In this document: positions 43,010 through 50,955 of the stretch, one piece after another | Numbering within the stretch: position 1 is the stretch's first letter | Layout of the letters: each line of letters starts with the position of its first letter | Source of the DNA: Bacterioplanes sp965233665 | GTDB taxonomy: Bacteria > Pseudomonadota > Gammaproteobacteria > Pseudomonadales > Oceanobacteraceae | Assembly: GCA_965233665.1 (NCBI GenBank) | Contig: CBDDTG010000005.1 | Location: forward strand, 62,001-126,000 | DNA: 64,000 bases | Direction of reading: 5' to 3' | Translations under genes and position numbers: made by a program | The notes under the pieces: generated by a model | Databases searched by the model: none | What the model saw: only the letters and a program-made list of their open reading frames with translations | What the model was told of the DNA's origin: nothing

Positions 43010-43564
43010 TTAGCTTGCAAATACCGACTCACTTGAGCCATTCGCTGCAGTGGATGGCTCTTCCGCCACGGCGGGTGCTGCGGCTGCCTCTTGCGGCTCG
43101 CTGGGCGCTTGCTGCTCTGAAGTCTCAGCCTTTTGCGGCTGGGGTTGAGACGACGCTTTTTTCGAATCACCCTGTTGCTTGGCGCGTTTGCGTTCTTCTT
43201 TGGTGATCTGACGCTCGTGATTGGCCCAAACACCGGACTTAAATTCAATGCTGTGCACGCCATTTTCTTCGGCAATTTCATCCGCCAGCAGTCGTGCTGC
43301 CTCGTCGGCATCGCGCGCCATCAGTTTGCGCTCGCCTGCCTCTAAGCGAGCAAATAAGTCCAGCAGTGCGGTGGACAGAAGTTCGCCGGCCAGTTCGTCA
43401 CGGCTTTTTTGAAAGCGCTTGGCAATACCGCCGAGCATCGCCAAGTCGCTGGCGTCTAGGCGCACATGCAGGCTGGCCAGGCTCAGTTCGCGCTCTTGGC
43501 GAGCTTTTTCTTCTTCGTAATAACGTTCCAACAAAGATTGCGTCATGCTGATGTCCTGGGTCAT
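43010..43564 (-). CDS. Hypothetical protein with helical N-domain and Pro/Ala/Glu-rich tail
   Basis: The 184-residue protein has AGGAG 7-8 nt before the ATG. The first 110 residues are helical and include LHVRLDASDLAMLGGIAKRF and DELAGELLSTALLDLFARLE, a strand-then-helices pattern that resembles ribbon-helix-helix proteins. The last 60 residues are low-complexity (repeats of QPQ, AET, EQQ, AAAAPA) and probably disordered. Function unknown. It is divergent from the bolA gene. Confidence 0.65.
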   Translation of the reverse strand: MTQDISMTQSLLERYYEEEKARQERELSLASLHVRLDASDLAMLGGIAKRFQKSRDELAGELLSTALLDLFARLEAGERKLMARDADEAARLLADEIAEENGVHSIEFKSGVWANHERQITKEERKRAKQQGDSKKASSQPQPQKAETSEQQAPSEPQEAAAAPAVAEEPSTAANGSSESVFAS

Positions 43565-43688
43565 AGAGTTACTCCTGAAAAAAGGGGCTACTTTAATGGC
43601 CGTGCCGGTGGCTTCGCAAGGACGTTTGCTGCGCTACCGCGAAAGTCACGGAATTGATATTCTGGCCGCCAAATTAAGGAGCATCAGT

Positions 43689-43991
43689 ATGATTGCAGAA
43701 CACATTGCCGATAAACTGGCAGCATTGCATCCCGAAGTGTTGGACATCGTCAATGAAAGCCATATGCACTCGGGTCCAGCCACAGATTCGCACTTTAAGG
43801 TAGTGATTGTCAGCGCCGCCTTTGAGGGCATGCGCCCGGTGGTGCGCCATCAAAAAGTCTACGGATTACTTTCTGCTGAACTGGCGGGGCCTGTGCACGC
43901 ACTGAGTGTGCACGCTTACACGCCGAGCGAGTTTGACCCTCAGACGGTACCGCTGTCACCTAATTGCCGCGGCGGTAGCAAAGTCGGCTGA
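43689..43991 (+). CDS. BolA family protein
   Basis: The 100-residue protein has the BolA fold signature: a short helix, HPEVLDIVNESHMHSGPATDSHFKVVIVSAAFEGMRPVVRHQKVY and LSVHAYTPSEF. BolA proteins bind [2Fe-2S] with monothiol glutaredoxins or act as DNA-binding regulators. The ATG at 43689 has GGAG 7 nt upstream; the longer open frame before it is not used. Confidence 0.93.
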   Translation: MIAEHIADKLAALHPEVLDIVNESHMHSGPATDSHFKVVIVSAAFEGMRPVVRHQKVYGLLSAELAGPVHALSVHAYTPSEFDPQTVPLSPNCRGGSKVG

Positions 43992-44092
43992 TTGTCAATG
44001 ACTGCGGCTGCACAGGGTGTCTGAGTTCGGCCACCGCTGACGGTCAGTAAGGCTGGCACACTGTATCAGCGTCTCTGAGTTGGGGTAACGAT

Positions 44093-44764
44093 ATGATAAT
44101 CAGATGGCTGACGATGTTTGCTCTGTTTGGTTGGCTGGCATCGGCTGCGCATGGCGAGCCTGACTGGCAGCGTGTGATTGATGATCAAGAGCACGATGTT
44201 CAAGTATGGCTGCGACCGGTCGAGGGCTCTGCGTTGCAGGCATTTCGGGCGCAAACACGGGTGCAAAGCCGGTTAACGGCGGCCATTGCCTTGCTAGAAG
44301 ACAATGCCGTGGCGCCACAATGGATGCACAACTGCAAGGTCATTGAAACCATTGAGCGGCTGTCGCCCACGCAGGCGGTGTCTTATATGGTATCTGCCGC
44401 CCCTTGGCCGGTGAGTGATCGCGATGTGATTGTCGAATCGCACGTCAGTCAATCTGACCAGGGCGTGGTGACGCTGGCGGTGCGCAGTCGTGACGATGTG
44501 TTTCCGGTGAATGACGATTTTGTTCGCATCCCCAAGATGCAGGGCTTTTGGCGCTTTACACCAGAGCCGGGTGGCTATTTAAAGGTTGAGTACCAGGTCC
44601 ATGCCGAGCCAGGCGGCGATTTGCCTGCTTGGTTGGCCAACAGCGTGGTGGAGGAAACGCCACACAACACTCTGAAAGCCTTTCGGCAATGGGTGCAAAA
44701 GCCACAGTATCAAACGGCGGAGCGAGCGTTTATTCGCGAAGTATCTTTTGACGTACGTGATTAA
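44093..44764 (+). CDS. START domain protein with signal peptide
   Basis: The 223-residue protein has a signal peptide (MIIRWLTMFALFGWLASAAHG) and a START/SRPBCC lipid-binding domain: FRAQTRVQSRLTAAIALLED, MHNCKVIETIERLSPTQAVSYM, PWPVSDRDVIVES, GGDLPAWLANS. Similar periplasmic START proteins in gammaproteobacteria have no firm function but may carry lipids. The TIGR03643 gene follows after 11 bp, probably co-transcribed. Confidence 0.88.
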   Translation: MIIRWLTMFALFGWLASAAHGEPDWQRVIDDQEHDVQVWLRPVEGSALQAFRAQTRVQSRLTAAIALLEDNAVAPQWMHNCKVIETIERLSPTQAVSYMVSAAPWPVSDRDVIVESHVSQSDQGVVTLAVRSRDDVFPVNDDFVRIPKMQGFWRFTPEPGGYLKVEYQVHAEPGGDLPAWLANSVVEETPHNTLKAFRQWVQKPQYQTAERAFIREVSFDVRD

Positions 44765-44775
44765 CAGGGGAAAAC

Positions 44776-45027
44776 ATGGCCTGGAACGAGGCGGATGTCT
44801 CTCGAATTATTGAAATGGCGTGGGAAGATCGCACGCCCCTGGAAGCCATTGAACAACTGTATGGTTTAAACGAGCCGGCACTGCGCCAGTTGATGCGGCG
44901 CGAGCTTAAACCTTCGTCTTTTCGCTTGTGGCGCCAGCGAGTCAGTGGTCGTGCGACCAAACATCGGGCTTTGCGTCCGGCTGGCATTGAGCGCGGTTAT
45001 TGTCCGACCCAGTACAAACACAAATAA
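44776..45027 (+). CDS. TIGR03643 family protein
   Basis: The 83-residue protein (MAWNEADVSRIIEMAWEDRTPLEAIE...) matches the TIGR03643/DUF2805 pattern: IIEMAWEDRTP, a helix-turn-helix-like LNEPALRQLMRRELKPSSFRLWRQRV and GRATKHRAL. It looks like a small DNA-binding protein; function unknown. Confidence 0.87.
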   Translation: MAWNEADVSRIIEMAWEDRTPLEAIEQLYGLNEPALRQLMRRELKPSSFRLWRQRVSGRATKHRALRPAGIERGYCPTQYKHK

Positions 45028-45075
45028 CTTTGGGCCGTGATCAACTGGGTTGTGAGCGCTGGCGCAAATGGTTGC

Positions 45076-45109
45076 CTGTAACATAACTGTAATATTTAAC
45101 TCCTAGACT
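45076..45109 (+). promoter_or_regulatory. Pho box and -10 of the SBP-OmpA gene
   Basis: CTGTAAC (45076-45082) and CTGTAAT (45087-45093) are direct repeats spaced by ATAA, the 7-4-7 layout of a PhoB box (consensus CTGTCAT repeats). TAGACT (45104-45109) begins 11 bp past the box end, the normal place for the -10 of a Pho promoter. The gene downstream encodes a phosphate-binding-like protein. Confidence 0.75.
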
Positions 45110-45141
45110 GCCGCCAAAAATTCTCAGTTGGTAGTTGAGTG

Positions 45142-46524
45142 ATGACTTTTAAACGCATGCTGTTTACTTTTTTTGCCGGTTGCTTGCTGGCTCAATCAGT
45201 GGCAGCTCGCATGCCCGAACCCTTTACGGATTTACCCTACGACGACGAAGTCGAACTGTTCGCCATACATGGCTCCAATACCATTGGTGCGCATCTTGGC
45301 CCTGGCTTGGTGAAAGCGTATCTGCAAGCCAAAGGCGCTGAGCAGGTAGAGGTGGTTGCTACCGGAGTCGCCAACGAGCACTGGGTACAAGGCCTGCATC
45401 CCGCTTCTCGCAGTCAGCTCAAAGTGCGCATTGAAGCGCACGGATCAGGCACTGGGTTTCGTGGCCTTGCTAACGGCAGCGCGCAAATTGCCGCCGCCTC
45501 TCGCCCCGTTAAAGACAAGGAAGCGAACGCTCTGGCGCAGTTGTCTGATATGCGCAGCCCTCAGTCCGAGCATATTGTTGGCATCGACGGGTTGGCGATC
45601 ATCGTCAATCCAGCCAACAGCGTGGATGATTTGAGTGTGACTGAGCTGGCCGATATTTTTTCTGGCCAATATCAGGATTGGTCCGAGCTGGGAGGGCCTG
45701 CCGGGCCGATTCGTGTTTATGCCCGTGATGATAAATCCGGCACCTGGGACAGCTTTCGTAGCATGGTGCTGGGAAAAACGCGTCAGCTGGTGAGCTCAGC
45801 GCAGCGCTATGAATCCAATGATGTGTTGTCTGATGCGGTTGCCGGTGATCCTAACGGCATTGGCTTTGTGGCGCTGTCGGCCGTGCGCAACAGCAAAGTT
45901 GTCGCGGTGTCCGACGGTGGTGCTAAGTCACTGACCCCGAACAAACTGACGGTCGCCACGGAAGATTACGCTTTATCGCGGCGCTTGTATTTGTACACGG
46001 ATGATGCGCCTTCCAATCCGTACGTCAGCGAATTTATCGAGTTCGCGCTGGCCGACCAAGGACAGCAAATAGTGGCGGATAATGGTTTTGTATCGCAGGA
46101 GCTGCAGGCCGTTATGCCGGAGTTTTACCCGCAGCTACCGCAGGATTTTCGCCAATTAACGGCGGGCGCTAAGCGTTTGACGATTAACTTTCGTTTTTAT
46201 GAAGGCAGCGCCACCCTCGATAATAAAGCCCTGAGCGATGTCGACCGCTTGATTGAGTATCTGGAAAGCATGTCAGAGCCCGAGATCATTTTGATCGGTT
46301 TTAGCGATGAAAAACGTAACGAGGAACGCTCGGAGCTGCTGTCTAAATTGCGTGCTATGGCAGTGCGACGTGAGCTGGTAAAACGTGGCGGTATTTACCC
46401 GAAAGAAATCGTCGGCTATGGCGTGACCTTGCAGGTGGCGTCGGGCAATCGCAAAGAAGGGCAGATTAAAAACCGTCGCGTCGAAGTGTGGCTGCGTGAC
46501 AACCCGGTATTGGCAGCCGAGTAA
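45142..46524 (+). CDS. PstS-like substrate-binding protein fused to an OmpA peptidoglycan-binding domain
   Basis: The 460-residue precursor has a signal peptide (FKRMLFTFFAGCLLAQSVAA). A phosphate-type periplasmic binding domain follows, with IHGSNTIGAHLGPGLV, HGSGTGFRGLANG, AASRPVKDKE and RDDKSGTWDSFRSM. From about residue 345 there is an OmpA-like domain (FYEGSATLDNKALSDVDRL, GFSDEKRN, LSKLRAMAV) that retains the Asp and Arg used for peptidoglycan binding. It may hold a phosphate-binding module on the cell wall. The Pho box upstream supports induction under phosphate limitation. Start at ATG 45142; a GTG sits directly before it. Confidence 0.88.
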   Translation: MTFKRMLFTFFAGCLLAQSVAARMPEPFTDLPYDDEVELFAIHGSNTIGAHLGPGLVKAYLQAKGAEQVEVVATGVANEHWVQGLHPASRSQLKVRIEAHGSGTGFRGLANGSAQIAAASRPVKDKEANALAQLSDMRSPQSEHIVGIDGLAIIVNPANSVDDLSVTELADIFSGQYQDWSELGGPAGPIRVYARDDKSGTWDSFRSMVLGKTRQLVSSAQRYESNDVLSDAVAGDPNGIGFVALSAVRNSKVVAVSDGGAKSLTPNKLTVATEDYALSRRLYLYTDDAPSNPYVSEFIEFALADQGQQIVADNGFVSQELQAVMPEFYPQLPQDFRQLTAGAKRLTINFRFYEGSATLDNKALSDVDRLIEYLESMSEPEIILIGFSDEKRNEERSELLSKLRAMAVRRELVKRGGIYPKEIVGYGVTLQVASGNRKEGQIKNRRVEVWLRDNPVLAAE

Positions 46525-46530
46525 TTCTAA

Positions 46531-46562
46531 AAAGCCGCTGCATAGCAGCGGCGAAATTTTTT
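46531..46562. terminator. Terminator between the SBP-OmpA and porin genes
   Basis: GCCGCTGC (46534-46541) pairs with GCAGCGGC (46545-46552), loop ATA. GAAATTTTTT follows on the plus strand and CTTTTTAG on the minus, so it can act in both directions for the convergent genes. Confidence 0.88.
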
Positions 46563-47697
46563 AAAAAACGTATTTGGTGGTGAAGTGAATGCGTGATAAA
46601 TCGCCTTCGGCGCCATTAACGTTCTCGTGCGTGGCCTGGCTGTATTCTACGCCGTAGGTCATTTTTTTAACCGGTGAATACATCAGGTTAACGCGCCAGC
46701 TGGTGGCTTTTTCTGTGTCGCTGGCAACGACGTCGTCGTAATCAGCCTCCAACATTGAATAAGCAATTGTGCTGCGCAGTTGGTCGCTCCAATGATGGCG
46801 GAAGCCAATGAACGCGGCGCTGACGTCGGTCGCTTCCAAATCGCCATCTGTGCTGATGGCGGCATCTGCCGCTGCGGCTAAGCCAACATAACGGGCGACA
46901 TTGCCCTGGGTGTAGCTGAACTTCAGATCGTCTTTGCCGAGCATGACCTTGCCGGAAACATTAAAGCCAACGCCTGTGGTGCTTTCGTCTAACTCATTGT
47001 CACCGTCATCATCAAGATCAGCGACTACGGCCAGTTGGCGGGCGATGGCGGCGACGCTAAAGGCATGGTCTCCCATGCTGAGGTTGTAGCGCGCAACGAT
47101 GTCTGGCATGCCGGCATCGTCTGTCGCCCCGACGCCAGCAACGTTCGTTTCTGGATTTTCCAGCGCCACTTGTAAGTCGCCACGGGTGTAGCGCACCTGG
47201 GCTTGGCGGGCAAACACAGTGCCATCGCTGACGCCAAGGAAGTCGACGGTTTCAGGCAGCGCTCCGACGTTCATAAAGGTTGACCAGGTCTGGCCGAACG
47301 TCCATGCACCCGTGCGCACAAACGCATGGCGCAGGCGAGGGCTGTAGGAGTTAGAGACCACCTCATTGCCTTGCGTTGAGCCAAGAAAATCGGCCTCGAC
47401 AAAGGTCATGACGGAATGGCCATTGCCCAAATCGGTATTGGTTTTGAAGTTAAAGCGCGAGGTTTTGGCGTGCATGTCGAAGTGACTGGTCTCGTCGACA
47501 TCGCCACCGCTCACCGGGGTGCCCGAAGGAACGTAGAAGTCTCGAGCGAGTGAGGCAGAGCCTACGTCGCCATCGGAATACGTGCTCATCATGGCATCAA
47601 ACTTAATGTAGCCACCGTAAGAAAACTCGGTATTGGCAGCTTGGGCGGCCAGGGGAAGGGCTGCCGTTGCTAGCAAAAGAGATGGGAAAAGGCGCAT
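46561..47697 (-). CDS. DcaP-like porin
   Basis: The 378-residue precursor has a signal peptide (MRLFPSLLLATAALPLAAQA), then TEFSYGGYIKFDAMMSTYSDG as in DcaP-type trimeric porins, many amphipathic strands, and a C-terminal aromatic YVF. It likely lets small, often anionic, solutes cross the outer membrane. GGAGAG lies 5 nt before the ATG at 47697; the open frame upstream is not needed. It is divergent from acs across 381 bp. Confidence 0.87.
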   Translation of the reverse strand: MRLFPSLLLATAALPLAAQAANTEFSYGGYIKFDAMMSTYSDGDVGSASLARDFYVPSGTPVSGGDVDETSHFDMHAKTSRFNFKTNTDLGNGHSVMTFVEADFLGSTQGNEVVSNSYSPRLRHAFVRTGAWTFGQTWSTFMNVGALPETVDFLGVSDGTVFARQAQVRYTRGDLQVALENPETNVAGVGATDDAGMPDIVARYNLSMGDHAFSVAAIARQLAVVADLDDDGDNELDESTTGVGFNVSGKVMLGKDDLKFSYTQGNVARYVGLAAAADAAISTDGDLEATDVSAAFIGFRHHWSDQLRSTIAYSMLEADYDDVVASDTEKATSWRVNLMYSPVKKMTYGVEYSQATHENVNGAEGDLSRIHFTTKYVF

Positions 47698-48078
47698 GCT
47701 CGCTCTCCAATTGTTGTCATTGTGCAGCTCACTATGGTGCACAGTCGCGGATGCTAGGAATTAGCCATAAGTCGCAGCCGTGCGCACTTTGGAGCCTCAA
47801 TATGGTCATGCCAGCCACTCACTGCAGCCTTGGTTATGTGATTGGCAGCTCAGGCAAAAGTCTGAAACCGGTCGGCGATCGCAGTGTGGTAGTGTGATGA
47901 CTCTCATCATCATGTTTCAGTCAAGCAGCGGCGTTGTCGGTGAGTAGACCATTGTCTAATTTCAGCAACAGCGCTCTGCCAACCAAACTGGAATCAAACA
48001 AAAACAACAGGGCGCCGTCGGCCGCAGTCATTACTGCCGTGCGCAGCGTCATGGTTGAGCTGAAAAAGAGGAAACGCT
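47698..48078. other. Intergenic region between the divergent DcaP-like porin and acs genes
   Basis: The 381-bp gap must contain promoters for both genes, but I see no hexamer pair or activator site I would defend. A GAGGAAACG sequence before the acs ATG acts as its ribosome binding site. No small gene is supported. Confidence 0.6.
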
Positions 48079-50028
48079 ATGAGCGAGCAAAAGGTGTATC
48101 CGGTCAAACAGGAGTTTGCCGACTCTGCCTGGATTAATAACGACAAGTACCAACAAATGTACCAGCAGTCGATTATTAATCCGGATGGTTTCTGGCGAGA
48201 GCAGGCAGAGCAGCGCATTGATTGGATGCGCCCGTTCACCAAAGTGCGCAATGTCTCTTTTGATGATCACAACGTTGATATTCGCTGGTTTGAAGATGGC
48301 ACGTTGAATGCCTCGGTGAACTGTTTGGATCGACACTTAGAAACCCGAGGCGATCAAACGGCCATTATTTGGGAGGGCGACGAGCCCGACCAGCACAAAC
48401 ACATCAGCTATCGCGAACTGCATGAACAGGTGTCTAAGTTCGCCAATGCTTTGCGTGGCCAAGGCGTGCGTCGTGGCGATGTGGTGTGCATTTATATGCC
48501 AATGATTCCCGAGGCAGCCGTCGCCATGCTGGCTTGTACCCGCATCGGTGCGATTCACTCTGTGGTGTTTGGCGGTTTCTCGCCAGATGCATTGGCCGGC
48601 CGCATTGAAGACAGTAACGCCAAAATCGTCATCACTGCCGATGAAGGTGTGCGCGGTGGTAAGCACGTTGCCCTTAAGGCAAATGTCGATGAGGCGCTGA
48701 CGCACCCCAGTATTCGCACGCTAGAAAAAGTAATCGTGGTGAAGCGCACCGGGGCGGATGTCGCTTGGCATGCGGCCCGCGATGTTTGGTACGAAGACTT
48801 GATGGCGCTGGCATCGCCGAACTGCCCGCCCGAAGAAATGAACGCTGAAGATCCGCTGTTTATCTTGTATACCTCCGGCTCCACCGGCAAACCCAAAGGG
48901 GTGTTGCACACCACCGGCGGTTATATGGTGTGGGCATCTATTACGCATCAATACGTGTTTGATTATCACGATGGTGATATCTATTGGTGCACGGCTGATG
49001 TGGGCTGGATTACCGGTCATACCTATTTGCTCTACGGCCCACTGGCCAATGGTGGCACCACACTGATGTGCGAAGGCGTACCAAACTACCCTGATATTAA
49101 TCGGGTATCGCAAATCGTCGATAAGCATCAGGTCAATATTCTCTACACCGCCCCCACGGCCATTCGTTCATTGATGGCGGAAGGATCGGCGGCGGTGGAG
49201 CAAACCCATCGCGAATCGCTGCGCTTACTGGGCTCTGTTGGGGAGCCGATTAACCCGGAAGCGTGGGAATGGTACTACCGCGTGGTGGGCGAAGAACGCT
49301 GTCCGATCGTTGATACCTGGTGGCAAACCGAAACGGGCGGCATCATGATCACGCCTCTGCCTGGTGCTACGGAAATGAAGCCTGGGTCTGCAACGCGTCC
49401 GTTTTTCGGTGTGCAGCCTGCGCTGGTTGATAACGCCGGTATGCTGCTGGACGGCGCAACGGATGGCAACCTAGTGATCATTGACAGCTGGCCCGGTCAG
49501 GCACGTACCGTGTACGGCGATCATGACCGCTTTGTGCAAACGTATTTTTCAACTTTCCGTGGCATGTATTTTACCGGCGATGGCGCCCGTCGTGATGAAG
49601 ATGGATATTTCTGGATTACCGGCCGCGTAGATGATGTGATCAATGTTTCTGGTCATCGCATGGGCACTGCTGAGGTAGAAAGTGCGCTGGTGGCGCATGA
49701 AAAAGTTGCCGAGGCGGCCGTGGTTGGCTATCCGCACGACATTAAAGGTCAGGGCATTTATGTTTATGTGACCTTAAATGCCGGTGAAGAAGCATCCGAC
49801 GAGCTGGCCAAAGAGCTGCGTAACTGGGTGCGCGCGGAAATTGGCCCGGTGGCAACGCCCGATTTAATTCAAATTACGCCTGGGCTGCCCAAAACTCGCT
49901 CGGGCAAAATCATGCGCCGCATTTTGCGAAAAATTGCCGCGAATGAGCATGACGCGCTAGGGGATACCTCGACATTGGCCGATCCTTCAGTCGTCGACAC
50001 TTTGATCGAGCATCGACTGAATCGTTAA
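48079..50028 (+). CDS. acs: Acetyl-CoA synthetase
   Basis: The 649-residue AMP-forming enzyme has YTSGSTGKPKGVLHTTGGY near residue 264, WWQTETGG near 413, and the C-terminal PKTRSGKIMRRILRK, whose Lys is the usual site of inhibitory acetylation. It activates acetate to acetyl-CoA for growth on acetate and for scavenging. It is followed by a CrbR-like response regulator gene, a type known to activate acs. Confidence 0.97.
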   Translation: MSEQKVYPVKQEFADSAWINNDKYQQMYQQSIINPDGFWREQAEQRIDWMRPFTKVRNVSFDDHNVDIRWFEDGTLNASVNCLDRHLETRGDQTAIIWEGDEPDQHKHISYRELHEQVSKFANALRGQGVRRGDVVCIYMPMIPEAAVAMLACTRIGAIHSVVFGGFSPDALAGRIEDSNAKIVITADEGVRGGKHVALKANVDEALTHPSIRTLEKVIVVKRTGADVAWHAARDVWYEDLMALASPNCPPEEMNAEDPLFILYTSGSTGKPKGVLHTTGGYMVWASITHQYVFDYHDGDIYWCTADVGWITGHTYLLYGPLANGGTTLMCEGVPNYPDINRVSQIVDKHQVNILYTAPTAIRSLMAEGSAAVEQTHRESLRLLGSVGEPINPEAWEWYYRVVGEERCPIVDTWWQTETGGIMITPLPGATEMKPGSATRPFFGVQPALVDNAGMLLDGATDGNLVIIDSWPGQARTVYGDHDRFVQTYFSTFRGMYFTGDGARRDEDGYFWITGRVDDVINVSGHRMGTAEVESALVAHEKVAEAAVVGYPHDIKGQGIYVYVTLNAGEEASDELAKELRNWVRAEIGPVATPDLIQITPGLPKTRSGKIMRRILRKIAANEHDALGDTSTLADPSVVDTLIEHRLNR

Positions 50029-50053
50029 TGAAGCCGTTTGGTTGAGTTTCCTC

Positions 50054-50087
50054 AAGGCTGTGCGCAGATTTCTGCGGACAGCCTTTT
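50054..50087 (+). terminator. Terminator after acs
   Basis: AAGGCTGT (50054-50061) pairs with ACAGCCTT (50078-50085), with an inner CGCAG/CTGCG stem and a short T-run after. It lies 26 bp past the acs stop. Confidence 0.8.
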
Positions 50088-50219
50088 GCGTTTCAGCGAC
50101 AATGGAGAACAACAATAACAAGTGTCTGTTGCGAACGTATTTGGATGTATGGGCGTGACAGATGGAAGTACGTATGTTGCTATTTATTCGGCGCATACGA
50201 CAGGCTCTGAGGGGAAATC

Positions 50220-50909
50220 ATGCAGCTTGCCAATAAAATACTGATTGCCGACGATCATCCGCTGTTTCGCACTGCCATGCAGCAAGCAGTTAAGCAGTTG
50301 GTGCCCGATGTGGTCATCGCTCAGGCTGAGTCGCTGCCTGAGCTGCAAACCCGGGTGGAAGAACACAAAGACGCCGATCTGGTATTGCTCGATTTGCAAA
50401 TGCCCGGTGCGCACGGTTTTTCAGGCCTGGTGTTTTTGCGCTCGCATTACCCAGAAATTCCGGTGATCGTGGTGTCGGCGTGTGAAGATCCGGCCATTAT
50501 GTGCCAGGCGCTCGATCACGGGGCTTCTGGCTACATCGCTAAATCGTCGCCATTAGAGGCCATTTCCGATGCCATTGGCTGTGTGCTAGAGGGCGATGTG
50601 TATTTGCCAGAAGTGGCGCGCCGTCATCAGCATCAGCCCAATGAAAAGGCGCTGGATTTGGCCGAGCGCTTAGCGAGTTTGACGCCACAGCAGTTTCGCG
50701 TGTTGACCATGATGTCGGAAGGCATGCTAAACAAACAAATCGCGTATGACCTGGAAGTCAGCGAAGCCACCATTAAGGCCCATGTCACGGCGATTTTTCG
50801 CAAGCTAGGTGTGCGCACGCGCACGCAGGCGGTGATCGCTGTGCAGAGTTTGGATATAGAAAAGCCGGAAGCACTGATGACTCATGCTACCGGCTCTGAA
50901 ACAGAATAA
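50220..50909 (+). CDS. CrbR/ErdR/AgmR-like NarL-family response regulator
   Basis: The 229-residue regulator has a receiver domain with acidic pair ADDHP, phospho-Asp in LVLLDLQMPG (near residue 58) and Lys in YIAKSSP. A LuxR-type HTH follows (LTPQQFRVLTMMSEGMLNKQIAYDLEVSEATIKAHVTAIFRKLGVRTRTQA). Regulators of this subfamily (CrbR, ErdR, AgmR) control acs and alcohol or acetate use in Pseudomonas and Vibrio. The position right after acs fits, but no partner kinase gene is in the window. Confidence 0.88.
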   Translation: MQLANKILIADDHPLFRTAMQQAVKQLVPDVVIAQAESLPELQTRVEEHKDADLVLLDLQMPGAHGFSGLVFLRSHYPEIPVIVVSACEDPAIMCQALDHGASGYIAKSSPLEAISDAIGCVLEGDVYLPEVARRHQHQPNEKALDLAERLASLTPQQFRVLTMMSEGMLNKQIAYDLEVSEATIKAHVTAIFRKLGVRTRTQAVIAVQSLDIEKPEALMTHATGSETE

Positions 50910-50921
50910 ATCTGCGCTGAA

Positions 50922-50947
50922 CCGCTGAAAAGATGCCTTTTCAGCGG
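50922..50947. terminator. Hairpin between convergent crbR-like and cysN genes
   Basis: CCGCTGAAAAG (50922-50932) is perfectly complementary to 50937-50947, loop ATGC. No T-run on either side, so its strength as a terminator is doubtful. Confidence 0.5.
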
Positions 50948-50955
50948 CGCCATCG

